The notes under the pieces are model-generated. The model saw only the letters and a list, made by a program, of their open reading frames with translations, had not been told where the DNA came from and made no database searches. Shown in pieces: positions 51,919-54,255 of a stretch of 54,255 nucleotides of DNA. The stretch comes from Acetivibrio sp. MSJd-27 (GTDB taxonomy: Bacteria; Bacillota; Clostridia; UMGS1840; HGM11507): assembly GCF_018918095.1 (NCBI RefSeq), contig NZ_JAHLPV010000015.1, positions 1 to 54,255 of the forward strand, written 5' to 3'. Made by a program: the position numbers and the translations under genes. The first letter of the stretch is position 1, and every line of letters starts with the position of its first letter.

Positions 51919-52066
51919 GAAGAGTAAAACAAAATTTAATATGTTATTTTGTTGTATTTACCCAGTTGTAAAGGCAGAAAAAATATATTTGTGTCTATTT
52001 TTCAAATTGACATAGAAAATAAAAAGCAATAAAATAATGATATTATGGATAAAAGGAGAAATCTTT

Positions 52067-53887
52067 GTGAAGAAAAAGATTGAAAATATTCGCAATATTG
52101 CGATTATTGCCCATGTTGATCATGGTAAGACAACGCTTGTCGATGCAATGCTGCGGCAGAGCAAAGTGTTTCGCTCAAATGAACAGGTTGAAGAAAGAGT
52201 CATGGATTCTAATGATCTGGAGAGAGAAAGAGGTATTACAATCCTTTCTAAAAATACAGCTGTCATGCATGACGGGGTCCGGATTAATATTGTTGATACG
52301 CCAGGACATGCGGATTTTGGCGGCGAGGTAGAACGGGTGCTCGGCATGGTAGAAGGAGTACTTCTGTTGGTCGATGCCTTTGAAGGGGCAATGCCACAGA
52401 CACGTTTTGTCTTGAAAAAGGCATTGGAATTAGATTTAAAACCTATTGTTGTAGTAAATAAAATCGATCGTCCGGAGGCAAGACCGCTGGAGGTAGTGGA
52501 TGAGACAATTGATCTGTTTATTGATCTGGATGCAACGGAAGAACAGTTGGAATTTCCGGTAGTATATGCTTCCTCAAAAGAGGGTTATGCTATGCTGGAG
52601 ATTGATGACACTGCAGAGAATTTGGAAAAGCTGTTTAAGACAATTATCAGTGAAGTTCCTGCACCTGAAGGTGATCCGGAAGATGGTCTGCAGATGCTTA
52701 TCTCCAATATCGACTATGATGAGTATGTGGGAAGGATCGCTGTCGGGAAAATTAATCGGGGCACACTGGAATACGGTCAGACGGTTGCTGTCTGTAAAAA
52801 AGATGGTACAACCGTCAACAGCAAAGTGGGGAAAATTTATATATATGAAGGATTGAAGCGCACTGAGACTCAGAAAGTGAGCGTAGGAGATATCGTCTGT
52901 ATCTCTGGTTTGGGGGATATCAATATTGGGGAAACTCTTTGTGCAACAGATCGTATTGAACCCCTCCCTGTAATAGAGGTAGATGAACCAACACTTTCTA
53001 TGAATTTTCTTGTTAATAACAGCCCGTTTGCTGGCAAAGAAGGGACCTATGTGACCTCAAGGCATTTGAGAGATCGTTTGTTCAAAGAAATTGAAACCAA
53101 TGTTAGCCTGAAGGTGGAGGAGACAGATAGTGCTGATTGCTTTAAGGTGTCAGGGCGGGGAGAGTTGCATCTTTCTATACTAATTGAAACAATGAGAAGA
53201 GAAGGCTATGAATTTCAAGTTTCCAAGCCTCAGGTTATCATGAAAGAAGTCGATGGAAAGAGAATGGAACCGGTTGAACTTTTGGTCATTGATGTGCCGG
53301 AAGAATATGTTGGAAATGTCATTGAAAAGCTTGGAAACCGGAAAGCAGAAATGGTGAATATGCAACCTATCAACAATGGGAGCTATACCAGAATAGAATT
53401 CCGTATACCATCCCGTGGATTAATTGGATATAGAAGTGAATTTTTAACCGATACCAAAGGAAACGGAATCATGAACTCCATGCTGGACGGATTTGAAGAG
53501 TATAAAGGAGAAATCCAGGGTCGGCAAAGAGGTGCGATGGTAGCGTGGGAAACAGGCGACTCTGTTACTTATGGACTGTATAACGCTCAGGGGCGCGGAC
53601 GCTTGTTCATCGGTGCCGGTGTTCCCGTTTATGAAGGCATGATTGTTGGGGAAAACGCAAAGAATGAGGATTTAACGATCAATGTTTGTAAGAAAAAGCA
53701 TATTACAAACACACGAGCATCTGGCTCGGATGATGCGCTTCGGCTGACACCTCCTGCACAGCTGAGTTTAGAGCAATGTCTCGAATTTATTGAAGACGAT
53801 GAATTGGTGGAGATTACTCCTAAAAATATTCGGCTTCGCAAAAAAATACTCAATAAAGATTTGAGAGCAAAAGCTAGAAATAAATAA
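52067..53887 (+). CDS. typA: Ribosome-associated translational GTPase TypA/BipA
   Basis: The 606-residue GTPase has G1 AHVDHGKTT (15-23), the RGITI segment (G2), DTPGHADF (G3), NKIDR (G4), and the elongation-factor-like domains with the BipA C-terminal region (GRQRGAMVAW). It assists ribosome assembly and stress growth. Start is GTG 52067 with AAGGAG eight bases upstream; a longer frame starting at 52037 covers the ribosome site. Confidence 0.96.
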   Translation: MKKKIENIRNIAIIAHVDHGKTTLVDAMLRQSKVFRSNEQVEERVMDSNDLERERGITILSKNTAVMHDGVRINIVDTPGHADFGGEVERVLGMVEGVLLLVDAFEGAMPQTRFVLKKALELDLKPIVVVNKIDRPEARPLEVVDETIDLFIDLDATEEQLEFPVVYASSKEGYAMLEIDDTAENLEKLFKTIISEVPAPEGDPEDGLQMLISNIDYDEYVGRIAVGKINRGTLEYGQTVAVCKKDGTTVNSKVGKIYIYEGLKRTETQKVSVGDIVCISGLGDINIGETLCATDRIEPLPVIEVDEPTLSMNFLVNNSPFAGKEGTYVTSRHLRDRLFKEIETNVSLKVEETDSADCFKVSGRGELHLSILIETMRREGYEFQVSKPQVIMKEVDGKRMEPVELLVIDVPEEYVGNVIEKLGNRKAEMVNMQPINNGSYTRIEFRIPSRGLIGYRSEFLTDTKGNGIMNSMLDGFEEYKGEIQGRQRGAMVAWETGDSVTYGLYNAQGRGRLFIGAGVPVYEGMIVGENAKNEDLTINVCKKKHITNTRASGSDDALRLTPPAQLSLEQCLEFIEDDELVEITPKNIRLRKKILNKDLRAKARNK

Positions 53888-53906
53888 AAAATATATATAA
53901 AAAGTA

Positions 53907-53935
53907 TTGACATTTTCTTTAGGATATAGTATTAT
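53907..53935 (+). promoter_or_regulatory. rRNA operon promoter P1
   Basis: TTGACA (53907-53912) and TATTAT (53930-53935) with 17 bases between. A weak terminator lies directly downstream, so P1 output may be limited. Confidence 0.65.
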
Positions 53936-53945
53936 AAACATCGTT

Positions 53946-53968
53946 GAAAGAAAATGTCTTTCTTTTTT
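53946..53968 (+). terminator. Weak terminator downstream of typA/P1
   Basis: GAAAGA (53946-53951) pairs with TCTTTC (53957-53962) and is followed by six T. It may end typA transcripts or attenuate P1. Confidence 0.5.
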
Positions 53969-54040
53969 ATAATATAGGAAATTGCACGGAATTACGCGCA
54001 ATTGTATGTTTCAAAAAATATTAAAAAATAATGAAAAAAG
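53963..54040 (+). repeat. R1 dispersed repeat, copy E (shortened)
   Basis: The copy starts TTTTTTATAATATAGGAAATT, with the front hairpin AATTGCAC/GCGCAATT, then GTATGTTTCAAAAAATA. The GC-rich middle is missing and the end is reduced to AATGAAAAAAGT. It fills the space between promoters P1 and P2. Confidence 0.65.
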
Positions 54041-54042
54041 TA

Positions 54043-54071
54043 TTGACATTTGTTTTCTATCTTGATATAAT
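54043..54071 (+). promoter_or_regulatory. rRNA operon promoter P2
   Basis: TTGACA (54043-54048) and TATAAT (54066-54071), both consensus, with 17 bases between. Confidence 0.8.
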
Positions 54072-54077
54072 AATCAG

Positions 54078-54255
54078 GCACTGTTAAGTGAGACGACAAA
54101 ATATAACAATTTCTTTATACTAACTTAACATGCCAACCGGTCCTTGAAAATTGAACAACATGACGGTCCTAGCAATAACTTAGAGTTTAAAAACAAGTAC
54201 AACTCAAGTAGAAACGAGTAAAAAGGAAACGACAAACAAAGTTTGTTTAAAGGGG
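54078..54255 (+). other. Pre-16S rRNA leader
   Basis: The sequence GGTCCTTGAAAATTGAACA (from about 54140) is the usual Firmicute pre-16S leader element with boxA-like character. Near the end ACAAAC/GTTTGT forms a small hairpin, and the sequence runs out just before the expected 5' end of mature 16S. Confidence 0.7.

Larger units (their letters stand above)
51636..52066. other. Divergent control region of hsp20 and typA
   Basis: This 430-base region has no gene. It contains a perfect CIRCE, a typA promoter and a second inverted repeat nearer to hsp20. No clear minus-strand promoter for hsp20 was identified. Confidence 0.65.
53888..54255. other. rRNA operon control and leader region
   Basis: No protein gene is present. 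This region holds two promoters, a weak terminator, R1 copy E and the pre-16S leader. The 16S rRNA gene starts beyond the window. Confidence 0.7.

Noticed and set aside
54078-54255. Start of 16S rRNA inside the window
   Set aside because: The conserved 5' end of 16S (AGAGTTTGATC region) has not been reached by the last base.

Overview
The window reads as chromosomal DNA of an anaerobic, probably spore-forming low-GC Firmicute (class Clostridia). The evidence is strong AGGAGG-type ribosome sites with frequent GTG/TTG starts, two perfect CIRCE operators, an electron-bifurcating [FeFe]-hydrogenase operon, a CymR-like/CysK pair, a CotJC-type manganese catalase and Spo0A-box-like sites. The gene mix resembles Eubacteriales/Anaerovoracaceae-type genomes, but that assignment is a guess.

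Layout. 1-7152: tail of an unidentified gene, a small membrane protein plus valS, a GH63/GH37-like glycoside hydrolase, a DUF4234/DUF2752 membrane pair, and tRNA-Ala(GGC). 7153-9900: gene-poor, decayed-looking accessory segment with two XRE regulators, a compact phage-type switch and a Lar-like zinc-ribbon gene. 9921-16866: an unusual export/surface module (MMPL pump, 1166-aa GLUG/coiled-coil surface protein, a cytidylate-kinase-like gene broken at an A-tract, ArsR regulator). 16935-18656: Rrf2 regulator (CymR-like) divergent from cysK. 19172-24000: secreted protein, acetyltransferase, CIRCE-controlled htpG, tRNA-Thr(GGT), Nudix hydrolase. 24106-29159: argGH (minus) divergent from ruvCAB. 29470-34398: pyrE, a HisD-like and a HisB-like enzyme, both altered at conserved active-site positions, a HAD phosphatase, an orphan class I fumarase beta subunit, radC. 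34456-36552 (minus): UvsE and an FAD oxidoreductase. 36944-46191: a hydrogenase operon of eleven genes that encodes HydC/HydB/HydA-type subunits and a sensory-type hydrogenase, two DRTGG-like proteins, two HATPase proteins, a PHP protein and a degenerate kinase. 46593-50069: two-component system and HtrA protease. 50216-53887: CotJC-like catalase, Hsp20 and TypA. The last 350 bases are the promoters and leader of an rRNA operon whose 16S gene starts beyond the window.

Two dispersed repeat families run through the intergenic regions. R1 (about 95 nt, five copies) and R2 (about 95 nt, two copies) both carry hairpins whose arms differ between copies while pairing is largely kept; one R1 copy lies between the two rRNA promoters.

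The most promising candidates for undescribed biology are: (1) the HisB-like/HAD/HisD-like set, which mimics three late histidine-biosynthesis reaction types with changed active sites; (2) the MMPL-GLUG surface module with a canonical A AAA AAG slippery heptamer in its third gene; (3) the signalling genes embedded in the hydrogenase operon; and (4) the two structured repeat families. No CRISPR array, insertion sequence, transposase or integrase was seen.
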